From positions 28,136 to 92,135 of the forward strand of contig CAJUBA010000005.1 of the NCBI GenBank assembly GCA_910584635.1: a stretch of 64,000 nt of DNA, in the 5' to 3' direction. A program made the translations under genes and the position numbers. The notes under the pieces were generated by a model that was not told the origin of the DNA, did no database searches, and was given only the letters and a program-made list of their open reading frames with translations. Shown in pieces: positions 34,482-43,575 of this stretch (the first letter of the stretch is position 1; each line of letters opens with the position of its first letter). Source of the DNA: an uncultured Christensenella sp. (GTDB lineage Bacteria; Bacillota; Clostridia; Christensenellales; UBA3700).

Positions 34482-34811
34482 TTACTTTACCTCCAATTCT
34501 ATAAAATCAGAAAAGCCTTCGTGCAAATCCGATATGCCCAACAGCATAGTATTGAGAATAACGTCGCAGTCATGCCTTGTCGCGCTGTCAAGATTTTGGG
34601 GAAGTACCGCTTTAAGATAACCTTTGTCGGCGTCTGTCGCGAAATCTACGTTAACACCCGCTACGCCAAATAGTCCTAAGACTGCGGTCTGAACAACGGA
34701 CGATAGGGCAGAACAAACTATATCTTCTCCTTGAACACCGTAGCCGGTGTGTCCGCTACATTCTATCTTGACAATGCTGTTGTCTTGTTTTGTAATACTG
34801 ACTTTGGTCAT
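34482..34811 (-). CDS. prp: Ribosomal-processing cysteine protease Prp
   Basis: A 109-residue cysteine protease that cleaves the N-terminal extension of L27 before 50S assembly. The catalytic pair is His21 in GHTGYG and Cys33 in DIVCSALS, at the normal spacing. Its start overlaps the stop of rplU by one base and its stop lies two bases before the rpmA start, so the three genes are translated in a coupled way. The substrate's cleavage site is present next door. Confidence 0.96.
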   Translation of the reverse strand: MTKVSITKQDNSIVKIECSGHTGYGVQGEDIVCSALSSVVQTAVLGLFGVAGVNVDFATDADKGYLKAVLPQNLDSATRHDCDVILNTMLLGISDLHEGFSDFIELEVK

Positions 34812-35116
34812 TATGCCTTGATCTCTACAACTTTCAAAGCGGTAAACGGCTGTCTATGACCTTGACGCTTGCGGATATTCTTCTTGGACTTATATTTGAA
34901 AACTACGATTTTCTTTGCCTTGTCCTGAGCAATAACCTCGGCAACGACTTTGGACTTAGCCACTTCGCTACCGCAAGCAATTTTGCCGTCATTGTTGAGC
35001 ATAACAACGTCAAGTTCTACCTTCTCGCCGATTTGATTATCAAGTTTTTCAACTTTGATAACTTCGTTTTCGGATACCTTGTATTGTTTGCCGCCTGTCA
35101 AAACGATTGCGTACAT
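34811..35116 (-). CDS. rplU: 50S ribosomal protein L21
   Basis: A 101-residue ribosomal protein starting MYAIVLTGGKQYKVSENEVI, with family length and the C-terminal KSKKNIRKRQGHRQPFT. It is the first gene of the operon. GGAGG precedes the ATG. The roughly 75-base leader upstream probably carries the L21 leader structure. Confidence 0.97.
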   Translation of the reverse strand: MYAIVLTGGKQYKVSENEVIKVEKLDNQIGEKVELDVVMLNNDGKIACGSEVAKSKVVAEVIAQDKAKKIVVFKYKSKKNIRKRQGHRQPFTALKVVEIKA

Positions 35117-35192
35117 TGAATTACCTCCTCTTACCAGTCTCGCTGAAACGGGTGGTCATTATGACTCTTCGATACCCTACTCATGCGGCTCA
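35117..35192 (-). promoter_or_regulatory. Candidate L21 leader
   Basis: The untranslated region before rplU on the minus strand contains paired segments such as GTTTC-AGC-GAGAC just before the AGAGGAGG site. Firmicutes rplU mRNAs carry a conserved L21 leader used for autoregulation. I infer the identity from position and from a fold I can partly draw; a covariance model search is needed to confirm it. Confidence 0.5.
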
Positions 35193-35198
35193 GTAAGC

Positions 35199-35228
35199 AT
35201 ATTACCATATAATTTGCAATAAAGTCAA
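35199..35228 (-). promoter_or_regulatory. Promoter of the rplU-prp-rpmA operon
   Basis: Minus strand: TTGACT (35228-35223), 18 bases, TAATAT (35204-35199). Transcription should start about 35192. Confidence 0.65.
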
Positions 35229-35350
35229 GAAAAAACATCCCTTATTTAATAAAATTATATATTGCGCCTATATTTATATAAAAATATAAGCAGTAAGGGT
35301 GAGGGACTCGCGTTTTGAAATTTTGTTTAATGTAAAAACTAAGTCTTGCA

Positions 35351-35615
35351 ACGATTTTAGTCGGACTTTTTTTATACCGATTCATATTTACACTAGATTC
35401 TTCTACTACGCATACGCTACGCTCAGAATGACGGATGAATAAGCGTAACTCTGCAAACTCAACACAACGAGCAAAAGCGAAAGTTTGACTTATTGAGTAT
35501 ATTTGTTTTTATTACATTAGATCCCTCGACCTTGCTCGGGATGACGGGTAAGTATACAACTTTGTAAACTATCCCGTCATATTGAGCGAAGCGAAGCGAA
35601 GTCGAAATATCTAAG
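35351..35615. repeat. Composite intergenic repeat, locus 3
   Basis: A half B arm at 35351-35366 (ACGATTTTAGTCGGAC), arm A at 35392-35434, an A-like copy with different core at 35518-35548 (TAGATCCCTCGACCTTGCTC), and an inverted arm A at 35573-35615 ending CGAAGTCGAAATATCTAAG. The stretch after the first A, GATGAATAAGCGTAACTCTG, matches the core of loci 1 and 2. Non-coding; it fills the gap between rplU and the OGG1-type gene. Confidence 0.75.
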
Positions 35616-35701
35616 TTAAATAAAAATATAATCGTTGAATACGCGTATCTCGGTTAAAAAATATTCTTATTAATCGGTATTTTGAAATTTAGCGCGTCGC
35701 C

Positions 35702-35730
35702 TTGATAAAAAGTTAAAATTGTGCTAAAAT
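35702..35730 (+). promoter_or_regulatory. Promoter of the 8-oxoguanine glycosylase gene
   Basis: TTGATA and TAAAAT separated by 17 bases, 30 bases before the ATG at 35760. Confidence 0.75.
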
Positions 35731-35759
35731 TAGACAAAATAATACAAAAGGCGGTATTT

Positions 35760-36584
35760 ATGGCAGACGTTGGGAATAGTATAATTATAAAGGACTTGAG
35801 TTGTTTCAATATAAGACATATTTTGGAGTGCGGTCAAATATTCCGTTATTTCGAACAGCCTGACGGCTCCTTCAGAGTATTTTCAAAAGATAAATCCGCT
35901 GTTGTAATACAAGAGCGCGATATGGCGCAAATAATAACCGACGATCCCGATTATTTTACTAAATTCTTTGATTTGGATCGCGATTATATGCAAATCAAGG
36001 AAGAGTTGCGAGAAAAGCCGTTTATGCGGGAAGCGATTGAGTACGGAGGCGGAATTCGTATTCTAAATCAAGACAAATGGGAAATGCTTATAAGTTTTAT
36101 TATATCGGCAAATAACCATATCCCGAGAATAAAAGGTATAATACAAAGACTGTGCGAGAGTCTGGGGGAAAACAAGGACGACTATTTCGCTTTTCCTACT
36201 CCACAAAAGATGGCTGAAAAGGACGCTGAGTTTTATGCTTCGATAGGTGCGGGTTATAGAGCGGGTTATCTTGCAAGTACGGCAAAAGCGGTAGCGGACG
36301 GTTTTGATTTGAATGAGATAGATGCTATGAACGGGAGCGAAGGAAACAAAAGGCTTTGTACACTTTTGGGCGTAGGTCCGAAAGTCGCCGACTGTATTTT
36401 ACTTTTCGGCTATCACAAGCAGGATGTGTTTCCGGTCGATACTTGGATAAAGAAAGTATACAAAGACGTCGTAGGCGACAACGAAGTAAACAACGTTGCA
36501 ATGCGTAAAAAACTTATTGAGATTTACGGAGATTATTCGGGATACGCGCAACAGTATCTATTCTTCAACAAAAGAGAAAACTAA
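35760..36584 (+). CDS. OGG1-type 8-oxoguanine DNA glycosylase
   Basis: A 274-residue base-excision repair enzyme that removes 8-oxoguanine and nicks the strand. The N-terminal OGG domain (ECGQIFRYFEQPDGSFRV) is followed by the helix-hairpin-helix-GPD domain: ISANNHIPRIKGII, LLGVGPKVADC with catalytic Lys208, and FPVDTWIKK with catalytic Asp227. The ATG at 35760 follows AAGGCGG; an upstream in-frame start overlaps the -10 box and is rejected. Confidence 0.93.
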   Translation: MADVGNSIIIKDLSCFNIRHILECGQIFRYFEQPDGSFRVFSKDKSAVVIQERDMAQIITDDPDYFTKFFDLDRDYMQIKEELREKPFMREAIEYGGGIRILNQDKWEMLISFIISANNHIPRIKGIIQRLCESLGENKDDYFAFPTPQKMAEKDAEFYASIGAGYRAGYLASTAKAVADGFDLNEIDAMNGSEGNKRLCTLLGVGPKVADCILLFGYHKQDVFPVDTWIKKVYKDVVGDNEVNNVAMRKKLIEIYGDYSGYAQQYLFFNKREN

Positions 36585-36597
36585 GTGAATTTAGCAT

Positions 36598-36745
36598 ATT
36601 GAACATTGTTCAATGTATTGTAAAAAAGAAATGGTTAGTCGATATTAAGACGCGATTAAAAGCGAATGGCGGTAGATGACAACACGCATATTATAGCGAA
36701 TAATAGACATATATTAAATAAATATTGCAAACTGAACAATGTTCT
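36598..36745. promoter_or_regulatory. Pair of GAACA-TGTTC dyads upstream of the NYN gene
   Basis: ATTGAACATTGTTCAAT at 36598-36614 is a perfect dyad (7-bp arms, 3-base centre). GAACAATGTTC at 36734-36744 is the reverse complement of its core GAACATTGTTC. The two lie 134 bases apart in an otherwise empty 237-base gap. They could be operators for one dimeric regulator acting with DNA looping; the regulator is unknown. Confidence 0.45.
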
Positions 36746-36821
36746 AACAAATAATTAAATCAAAAGACGGCGAAAAGATTTACTAAAGATATAAAATAAT
36801 TATCACATCCAGAGGTGGATT

Positions 36822-37457
36822 ATGAACTATGCGGTTTTGGTAGATCTGAACAGTATGCGTCTTTCTTACGATAGTTTCGCAAAGGCGCTTTCGACAATTG
36901 ACGGTAAGGTTGCGTACGCTAAACTTTACGGTTACAACAATAAGCGAAACAATGATTTTAACAACTTTATAAAGACGTACGGAGCGGAAGTGGCGCTTCC
37001 TGTAAATAATAGAAAAAAGGTCAGGATTGATATTCGTCAGGTAATCGACGCTATTACCATCGCATGCACTCATAAGAGCGTCGACGCGTTTTTTATAATA
37101 TGTAGCGAACTTGACAGCATTGCAATGATAAACGCTTTGAAGAAACTCGGAAAAAGAGTCGTTATGGGAATTCAATCGCCTAGTTTTGTCGCAGAGCAAT
37201 GCGATGATTCCGTATTGTTGGAGAGAATGGTCGCTGACGGCGAAGATAACGACGTTTTGCCTATAAAACAAAAATCCGAGCAGGATGATAAAGAGTTTTT
37301 GCCGTATACGGGAATCGAGAGTAAAAAGATAGACGAAATGAAAAAAATCAAGGCGGAACTGTCTGAATTGATTGATAATAAAAAGCGTCAGAAAAACGAT
37401 ATAGACATCGGGCAAGGCGTGTTGCAGTTGGACGATTTGTTAAAACAGTATTTTTAA
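36822..37457 (+). CDS. NYN-domain (PIN-like) protein
   Basis: A 211-residue protein whose first 145 residues form an NYN/LabA-like nuclease fold: AVLVDLNSMRLSY at the start, AYAKLYGYNN, KVRIDIRQVIDAITIA and DAFFIICSELDSIAMINALKKLGKRVVMG. Acidic residues at the expected places suggest metal-dependent RNA cleavage. The C-terminal 65 residues are charged and helical (KKIDEMKKIKAELSELIDNKK). GAGG precedes the ATG. Transcribed alone, with a strong terminator. Confidence 0.88.
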   Translation: MNYAVLVDLNSMRLSYDSFAKALSTIDGKVAYAKLYGYNNKRNNDFNNFIKTYGAEVALPVNNRKKVRIDIRQVIDAITIACTHKSVDAFFIICSELDSIAMINALKKLGKRVVMGIQSPSFVAEQCDDSVLLERMVADGEDNDVLPIKQKSEQDDKEFLPYTGIESKKIDEMKKIKAELSELIDNKKRQKNDIDIGQGVLQLDDLLKQYF

Positions 37458-37481
37458 TCGCTGAAAAGGTAGGTAATAGAT

Positions 37482-37525
37482 AAACGTCGGTCGGACTATA
37501 TAAAAACTCCGAGCGACGTTTTTCC
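37482..37525 (+). terminator. Terminator after the NYN gene
   Basis: AAACGTCG plus TCGGA pair with TCCGA plus CGACGTTT, one mismatch, followed by TTTTTCC. The 165 bases from here to 37690 hold nothing else recognisable. Confidence 0.85.
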
Positions 37526-37690
37526 TATATTTCGTTTTAGAGTAATAGCGAATTACGATATAATGTAGATTCGATTTTACCTTAAATTACAATAACTTTT
37601 ATATGACATATTAAATAAATGGAATTTTGGAATTGATAAATTATAAAAATCGCTAAAAGTATATTATTGCATGGGGCAAATAAATGTTAA

Positions 37691-39163
37691 CTATTTAGAC
37701 AAACTATTTTTCTTATTCGCTTTATAGGATTTTAGTCCGCCTGCGCTAGCGATTTTCGCGCCCAAAGGAGTAGAACAGTTGTATGGCGTAACGTAACCGG
37801 AAAAGTCGGTTTGAGTCCTTTCTAAAAGAAGAGTCATAGTTATTACAAGCGCCATACACGGATAAGCAACGAACGTTCCTGTATTTATCATAGAATAACC
37901 TTCGAATCCTATCCAAACCGCAAATACAAACAAATTGAAAGAATTTTTTATATTTGAAAAAAGAATTTTAAGCCTTGCCCAGTAATAATAAACGTACGCC
38001 ATAAGACCTACTATTCCCATGCTTGCAATTACTTGGAAGAAAGTAGAGTGAAACCAGTAAATGCCGATTTCGTTTGTCGGAGTGCCTGTGCCGACATAGC
38101 CTTTGCCTACGCCGAAAATAGGATGCGCTTTGAACAGTTCCCACGCTTCCTTAAAAAGTTTGATACGCCCCGAATCTCCAATACCGCGACCTATCAGCGC
38201 TTTAATCATTTCGTTTATGTCTTTATGTAATATTACATAGATTATCAAACATGCCAGCGCTATAAATGAGATATACAATATGTGAATTTTCTTGTTGGGC
38301 GCTTTAACTATCGTAAAAATAAAAACTAAAATACCGCTGATAACACCGAAAATTATCGCGCCGCGAGAGAACGTCATTATAAGACAAACGTATTGGAAAA
38401 GACCTATCGCCAAATATATCCAACCTTGACGGTAACGCGTGGAAAGATATGCGGTCATTCCACATGTGAATATCATATATGTTGCAAGTCCGTTTCTGTT
38501 TGACCAACCGACATCCCACACGTTGTCGTGCCAAGAAGTTATGGGTTTTTTGCTTAGTATTATTACGGTTAACAATTGAAAACACATAACCAACCCGATG
38601 TACATCATTGTTTTTGAGAAGTACAGCGGAATATCGCGTTGCGGGTCGCGTTTAAGAAAATGATTGTAGAGAATATAAAATATCGGTACGCCCAGTCCTA
38701 GCAAAAGAAAATCGGGAAACGCCCGTATAAAATCGTCTTTTATTGCGTATCCGCAACCGCCTATAAGCATGACGTAAGCGACGACCATAAGCGGTAATAA
38801 CATTTTGCCGGGGCGGAATTTGTGTCTTCCGTTTTTTATCATAAAAACAATAAGACATATTCCTAAAGGAAACGCCAATGGCCAAAGATAAGTGTAATCG
38901 GAAAAATTATACGAGTATACGAGCAGTACCGCCGAAAATAAGTTCACGGTCAGCGGAAGAATATCGTCCGCGCCCAAAAGCGTGATGCAAGCCAAAACGA
39001 CGGCGAGCGTTATGCCTAACGGAGCGCATTTTGAAACCCATCCCACAAATACGCAAGCGCATACGAGTATAAGATAAAAATCCGTATAAACAAATTTTTT
39101 TATAGCGCTTTCGTATTTGCCGTATCCTTCTTTTATTTTGTTTAATAATTTATTTTCAGTCAT
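37691..39163 (-). CDS. O-antigen ligase / polymerase family membrane protein
   Basis: A 490-residue protein with about twelve hydrophobic segments and the long extracytoplasmic loop of the Wzy/WaaL (O-antigen ligase) family near residues 290-380, containing RGIGDSGRIKLFKEAWELFKAHPIFGVGKG, the region conserved in this family. In a Gram-positive cell it may polymerise or attach a surface polysaccharide. There are no glycosyltransferase genes next to it, so its pathway cannot be named. No clear ribosome-binding site precedes the ATG. Confidence 0.8.
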   Translation of the reverse strand: MTENKLLNKIKEGYGKYESAIKKFVYTDFYLILVCACVFVGWVSKCAPLGITLAVVLACITLLGADDILPLTVNLFSAVLLVYSYNFSDYTYLWPLAFPLGICLIVFMIKNGRHKFRPGKMLLPLMVVAYVMLIGGCGYAIKDDFIRAFPDFLLLGLGVPIFYILYNHFLKRDPQRDIPLYFSKTMMYIGLVMCFQLLTVIILSKKPITSWHDNVWDVGWSNRNGLATYMIFTCGMTAYLSTRYRQGWIYLAIGLFQYVCLIMTFSRGAIIFGVISGILVFIFTIVKAPNKKIHILYISFIALACLIIYVILHKDINEMIKALIGRGIGDSGRIKLFKEAWELFKAHPIFGVGKGYVGTGTPTNEIGIYWFHSTFFQVIASMGIVGLMAYVYYYWARLKILFSNIKNSFNLFVFAVWIGFEGYSMINTGTFVAYPCMALVITMTLLLERTQTDFSGYVTPYNCSTPLGAKIASAGGLKSYKANKKNSLSK

Positions 39164-39327
39164 TATATATCCGTATTGTCCGATTTCAAGCGATTGTAGT
39201 CGTTGCGTTTGAACAAATAATCGCGTAAGCGAAAGCAGAGTAAGTAATATAGATTTCGCTTATATTTAATTATAAACTTAACATGCGTCAAAGAGCAAGT
39301 AAACTAAACTATATTATAAACATTTAT

Positions 39328-39364
39328 ATAAAAAAGTTGCCGTCAGATTTTCAAACGGCAACTT
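39328..39364 (-). terminator. Terminator after ilvN
   Basis: AAGTTGCCGT pairs with ACGGCAACTT; on the minus strand it continues into TTTTTTATA. Confidence 0.85.
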
Positions 39365-39385
39365 AAAATCTGTAAAAGGGAAGTT

Positions 39386-39886
39386 TTAGATACCTCTTTC
39401 AATCGCGGTAATACCCGTACGGCAAACTTTTGAAATGACAAAATTTTTGTCTTTTTGCGCGTTTGCAAGTTCGTCCATATAACTGTCTATCTTATCGGAA
39501 GTGCCGGTAAGTTCCACTATCATGGACGCCGCGGTTACGTCTACTATTACGGCGCCGTATCTGTCCGAAAGTTCTATTACGAACTTGTCGAAGAATTCGT
39601 TGTTTGTAGTAAGAATTTTTACCAAAGAAAGTTCTCTGAATACGCTTTCGCTTTCTTTAAGAGCGCGCACGCTTATAGTTTCTTCGAGTTTTTTAGTCTG
39701 GCTGATGATTTGGGCAAGACCCGCTTCGTCGCTGTTTGCCACGACGGTGATACGGGATATATGCGGATCGTCGGTAGCGCTTACCGACAGAGAATCTATA
39801 TTGAAACCTCTTCTTCCGAAAAGCGAGGATACTCTTGCCAGTACGCTCGAATTATTCTTCACAACAATGGAGATTACGTTTTTCAT
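39386..39886 (-). CDS. ilvN: Acetolactate synthase small (regulatory) subunit
   Basis: A 166-residue regulatory subunit with an N-terminal ACT domain (VVKNNSSVLARVSSLFGRRGFNIDSLSV) that binds valine, and the conserved C-terminal half (RELSLVKI, EFFDKFVIELSDRYGAVIVDV, VELTGTSDKIDSYM). The ATG at 39886 has GAGAGGAAAG upstream. No ilvB catalytic subunit gene or other branched-chain pathway gene is adjacent, which is unusual for this gene. Confidence 0.93.
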   Translation of the reverse strand: MKNVISIVVKNNSSVLARVSSLFGRRGFNIDSLSVSATDDPHISRITVVANSDEAGLAQIISQTKKLEETISVRALKESESVFRELSLVKILTTNNEFFDKFVIELSDRYGAVIVDVTAASMIVELTGTSDKIDSYMDELANAQKDKNFVISKVCRTGITAIERGI

Positions 39887-39942
39887 ATTCTTTCCTCTCT
39901 TTGCGTTTATATTTAATATTATACAGTCGATATGTCGAAAAA

Positions 39943-41691
39943 TCAACTGTTTTGGAATTGCGAGTTGTACAGTTGATAATAAAAACCGCGCGAAGCGAGC
40001 AGTTGTTCGTGATTTCCCTGTTCAACTATATTGCCGTCTTTCATAACGAGTATTACGTCGCACTCTCTTATTGTAGAAAGTCTGTGGGCTACTACAAAAG
40101 ACGTTCTGCCTTGCATAATGGTATAAAACGCTTTCTGAATTTTCATTTCCGTACGCGTATCTATCGACGAAGTCGCTTCGTCGAGTATAAGCATAGGCGG
40201 ATGAGTGAGCATTATTCGCGCTATGCACAGCAACTGTTTTTGACCTTGCGAAAGGTTGTCGCCGTTTTCCGTCAGCATTGTATCGTATTTATCGGGGAAT
40301 TTATCGATAAAGTCGTGCGCGTTTGCAAGTTTGGACGCTTGGATTATTTCTTCAAGCGTAGCGTCGGCTTTGCCGTAAGCGATATTGTCGCGTATAGTTC
40401 CCTCGAAAAGCCAACTTTCTTGCAATACCATGCCGAAGTTATCTCTAAGAGAGGAGCGGGTAATTGCTCTAACGTCTTTTCCCGATACGGCGATACTTCC
40501 GTCGGTAACGTCGTAGAAACGCATGAGTAAGTTTATAAGAGTGGTTTTTCCGCAACCCGTAGGACCTACTATCGCTATTTTCTGTCCCTTTTTTACGTCA
40601 AGATTGAGATTTTCTATAAGCGGTCTGTCGGGAACGTATCTGAAACATACTTTATCGAGTTTGAGAGTTCCGTCGCATGCTTCTATAGTTTCGTTGGCGC
40701 TGTCGTCTTCTTCGGCAGGCTCGTCCAAAAGCGCAAAAATTCTTCTCGACGCGGCGACCGCGGATTGAATTTCCGTAATGACTCCCGTGATTTCGTTGAA
40801 CGGTTTGGTATACTGATTCGCGTACATAAGACAGGTCGTAAGATCTCCTACGTTCAAAGATTGAGGAGAATCCGACCAAAGGCATATCAAAGCGCCTACG
40901 ACTCCGACGCTTGCGTAAACAAGGTTGTTTACAAAACGCGTGCAAGGGTTTATCAACGCTCCGTAAAACTGAGATTTGAATCCGCATTTATAGAGTTCGT
41001 CGTTTTTCTTTACGAAGTCCTGTTGGCATCCGTCTTCGCGACAGAACGCTTGCACAAGTCTATGTCCGGTAAATATTTCTTCGACGTAACCGCTTATCTC
41101 GCCTCTTTTCACAGCCTGTTCGGCAAAAGTCGAGTGAGAGCGTTTTGTGATAAAAGACGCGACGAAAAGCGAAAGGGGAGTAAGTACAAGCACCGACAGC
41201 GCGATTATCCAGTTGATATAAAAAAGCATTGCTATCGTCGCTATAATGGTCATTACGCCGCTGAAAAGTTGGGTAAATCCTTGCAACAGTCCCTCTGATA
41301 CCTGATCTATATCGCTTGATATTCTCGCAATAATATCGCCTTGCTGTTGGTTGTCGATGAATTTGAGCGGAAGTTTGTTTATATGCTCGAAAAGTTGATT
41401 TCTTATATTTCGTACCGTCTTGAAAGTCAACGCATTTGTAGAAGCGCTCAACGTCCATTGAGATACGCTTCCCGTCGCAATCATGGCGATAAGAATATAA
41501 ATATATTCAAATACTTTGTCAAAATCTACCGCGCCTTCTTTCATGCAATCTATTGCGTCGCCTATGGTGAGCGGAACGAGTATAGACACCGCTACGGATA
41601 CCATAGCGCTTATTAAAGATATAATCAATAGCGGAGCGTAAGGACGGGTATACGACACCAGTCTGAATAAAGTCGATTTATTCTTCTTCAT
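39943..41691 (-). CDS. ABC exporter subunit with complete ATP site (heterodimer partner 2)
   Basis: A 582-residue half-transporter: six transmembrane helices (residues about 15-310), then the nucleotide-binding domain. Walker A is GPTGCGKTT near residue 377, the signature is LSQGQKQLL, Walker B is LILDEATSSID and the switch His is in VAHRLSTI, so its own motifs are canonical except for Gln in the signature. It overlaps the preceding ABC gene by 14 bases. Together they should form a BmrCD/TM287-288-like exporter in the cytoplasmic membrane; substrate unknown. Confidence 0.92.
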   Translation of the reverse strand: MKKNKSTLFRLVSYTRPYAPLLIISLISAMVSVAVSILVPLTIGDAIDCMKEGAVDFDKVFEYIYILIAMIATGSVSQWTLSASTNALTFKTVRNIRNQLFEHINKLPLKFIDNQQQGDIIARISSDIDQVSEGLLQGFTQLFSGVMTIIATIAMLFYINWIIALSVLVLTPLSLFVASFITKRSHSTFAEQAVKRGEISGYVEEIFTGHRLVQAFCREDGCQQDFVKKNDELYKCGFKSQFYGALINPCTRFVNNLVYASVGVVGALICLWSDSPQSLNVGDLTTCLMYANQYTKPFNEITGVITEIQSAVAASRRIFALLDEPAEEDDSANETIEACDGTLKLDKVCFRYVPDRPLIENLNLDVKKGQKIAIVGPTGCGKTTLINLLMRFYDVTDGSIAVSGKDVRAITRSSLRDNFGMVLQESWLFEGTIRDNIAYGKADATLEEIIQASKLANAHDFIDKFPDKYDTMLTENGDNLSQGQKQLLCIARIMLTHPPMLILDEATSSIDTRTEMKIQKAFYTIMQGRTSFVVAHRLSTIRECDVILVMKDGNIVEQGNHEQLLASRGFYYQLYNSQFQNS

Positions 41692-43438
41692 TGTTTTCTA
41701 CCTCCTTAGCGCTTTCTTGCGGGGTCTTTTGCTGAGAATCGCAAATTTCTTTATAAACGTCGCAATTTTGCAACAAATACTCATGGTTTCCTATTCCCGC
41801 GACTTCTCCTTTGTCCAGTACGATTATTTTATCCGCGTTTTTGAGCGAGGTAGCGCGCTGGGAAATTATTATTTTCGTAGTCGTTTTCGGCAGGTCGGAG
41901 TTTATGGCTTTTCTAAGAGCAAGGTCGGTGGCAAAATCCAGAGCGCTCATACTGTCGTCGAGTATTATTATTTCGGGATTGCCAACCAACGCTCGCGCTA
42001 TTGAAAGACGCTGTCTTTGTCCTCCGGAAAAATTCTTACCTTTTTGCTGAACGCGTTCGTCGAGTTTGTCTTTTTTCTGCATTACGAAATCGAACGCTTG
42101 CGCTATTTTCAACGCTTGATATATTTCCTCGTCGCCGGCGTCCTCTTTTCTCCATTGCATATTGCTTCTTATGGTTCCGCTGAAAAGCATTGACTGTTGA
42201 GGGACTAGTCCCAACTTGCCGCGCAACTGTTTAAGCGGGTATTTTTTTATATCCACGCCGTCTATCAAAAGTTCGCCTTCGGTTACGTCGTAGAAGCGGG
42301 GCAATAGATTTATTATCGTAGATTTTCCGCTTCCCGTTCCGCCTATTATTCCTACGGTTTGACCTTTGAGAATATCAATGCTGAGATTGTGGATAGCCAT
42401 ACCTCCTTCGCCGTATCCGAAAGAAACGTTTTTGAAGGAGATAACGGGCGCGTTTTCGACAGGCTCTACGGTTTCGTTGCCTTCGTCGCTAATCGAAGCG
42501 GGAGTTGCAAGAAGAGCGCTGACTCTTTTCGCTGACGCATAAGATTTGGAGAAAAGTACCGCCATATTTGCCACAACGACAAGCGCCAGAGATATTTGAG
42601 TCATGTAGTTTATAAACGCAATCAGTTCGCCTTGCGTAAGGGAGCCGGAGTTGATTTTATTGCCTCCGAAGTACAGCAATGCAACTATTGCGAAATTGAT
42701 AACCAAAAAAGTCAAAGGATTGAGCAACGCGGATATTTTACCTATCGCGATAACGCTTGAAGAATAGTCGTCGGTGGTTTGTTCGAAACGCTTTTGTTCG
42801 CGTTCTTGTTCGGTAAACGCTCTGACGACTCTTACGCCGTTGAGATCTTCTCGGGCTATAGCGGTAATCTTATCGAGTTTGCGTTGGTTTTTGGTATATA
42901 CCGGCATTGTCTTTGACATAATAGCGAAAAGTATCAACGCGACGACGGGAGCCGTAACAAGGAATATCCAACTCATAGACGGTTTAAGAATAATAGCCGA
43001 AACGGTCGCGCCTATTACGAGAAAAGGAGCGCGGATAGCAAGACGGATGAGCATCGCTACGCCGAGTTGAGTTTGATTTATATCGCTGTTAAAACGGGTA
43101 ATCATCGACGACGTTCCGAATTTGTCGAGTTCGCTCATCGACAGAGTATTGATATGATTGAACAGTTCGTTTCTAAGTTCCGTGCCGAATCCTTGAGAAC
43201 ATCTGGACGCCACGTACTGGCAGAATAGAGCGGCGCCCAGTCCGACTACTGAGAGAAGTACGAGAACTCCGCCCATCTTCAATATATAAGGGACGTCTTT
43301 TTGTTCTATACCCACGTCGATTATTTTTGCCATAACGATAGGAACGATAAGTTCGAATATCGCTTCGAGCAGTTTGAATATCGGACCGAGTATGAGATGC
43401 TTTTTGTACTTTTTCAGATATTTGTACAGATTTGACAT
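41678..43438 (-). CDS. ABC exporter subunit with degenerate ATP site (heterodimer partner 1)
   Basis: A 586-residue half-transporter with six transmembrane helices and a nucleotide-binding domain. Walker A is GGTGSGKST near residue 368 and the signature FSGGQRQRL is intact, but Walker B reads IIILDDSMSALD, with Asp in place of the catalytic Glu, and the switch region reads ISQRATSL, with Gln in place of His. This is the pattern of the degenerate half in heterodimeric exporters. It is the first gene of the two-gene operon. Confidence 0.93.
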   Translation of the reverse strand: MSNLYKYLKKYKKHLILGPIFKLLEAIFELIVPIVMAKIIDVGIEQKDVPYILKMGGVLVLLSVVGLGAALFCQYVASRCSQGFGTELRNELFNHINTLSMSELDKFGTSSMITRFNSDINQTQLGVAMLIRLAIRAPFLVIGATVSAIILKPSMSWIFLVTAPVVALILFAIMSKTMPVYTKNQRKLDKITAIAREDLNGVRVVRAFTEQEREQKRFEQTTDDYSSSVIAIGKISALLNPLTFLVINFAIVALLYFGGNKINSGSLTQGELIAFINYMTQISLALVVVANMAVLFSKSYASAKRVSALLATPASISDEGNETVEPVENAPVISFKNVSFGYGEGGMAIHNLSIDILKGQTVGIIGGTGSGKSTIINLLPRFYDVTEGELLIDGVDIKKYPLKQLRGKLGLVPQQSMLFSGTIRSNMQWRKEDAGDEEIYQALKIAQAFDFVMQKKDKLDERVQQKGKNFSGGQRQRLSIARALVGNPEIIILDDSMSALDFATDLALRKAINSDLPKTTTKIIISQRATSLKNADKIIVLDKGEVAGIGNHEYLLQNCDVYKEICDSQQKTPQESAKEVENNEEE

Positions 43439-43575
43439 AAAATACCTTTTCCTTTATTGACTATCAAATTAAATTATTATAAAATATTATATATTCCCGT
43501 TTATGATTATGCAACAACTTAGACATAATTATATTGTATTTATTACAAATTTCGGGCAATAAGGACGGTTTTGAT

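Noticed and set aside
36598..36614. LexA/SOS box
   Set aside because: The dyad GAAC-3-GTTC has a three-base centre, not the four-base centre of the Firmicutes LexA site, so I list it only as an unassigned operator.
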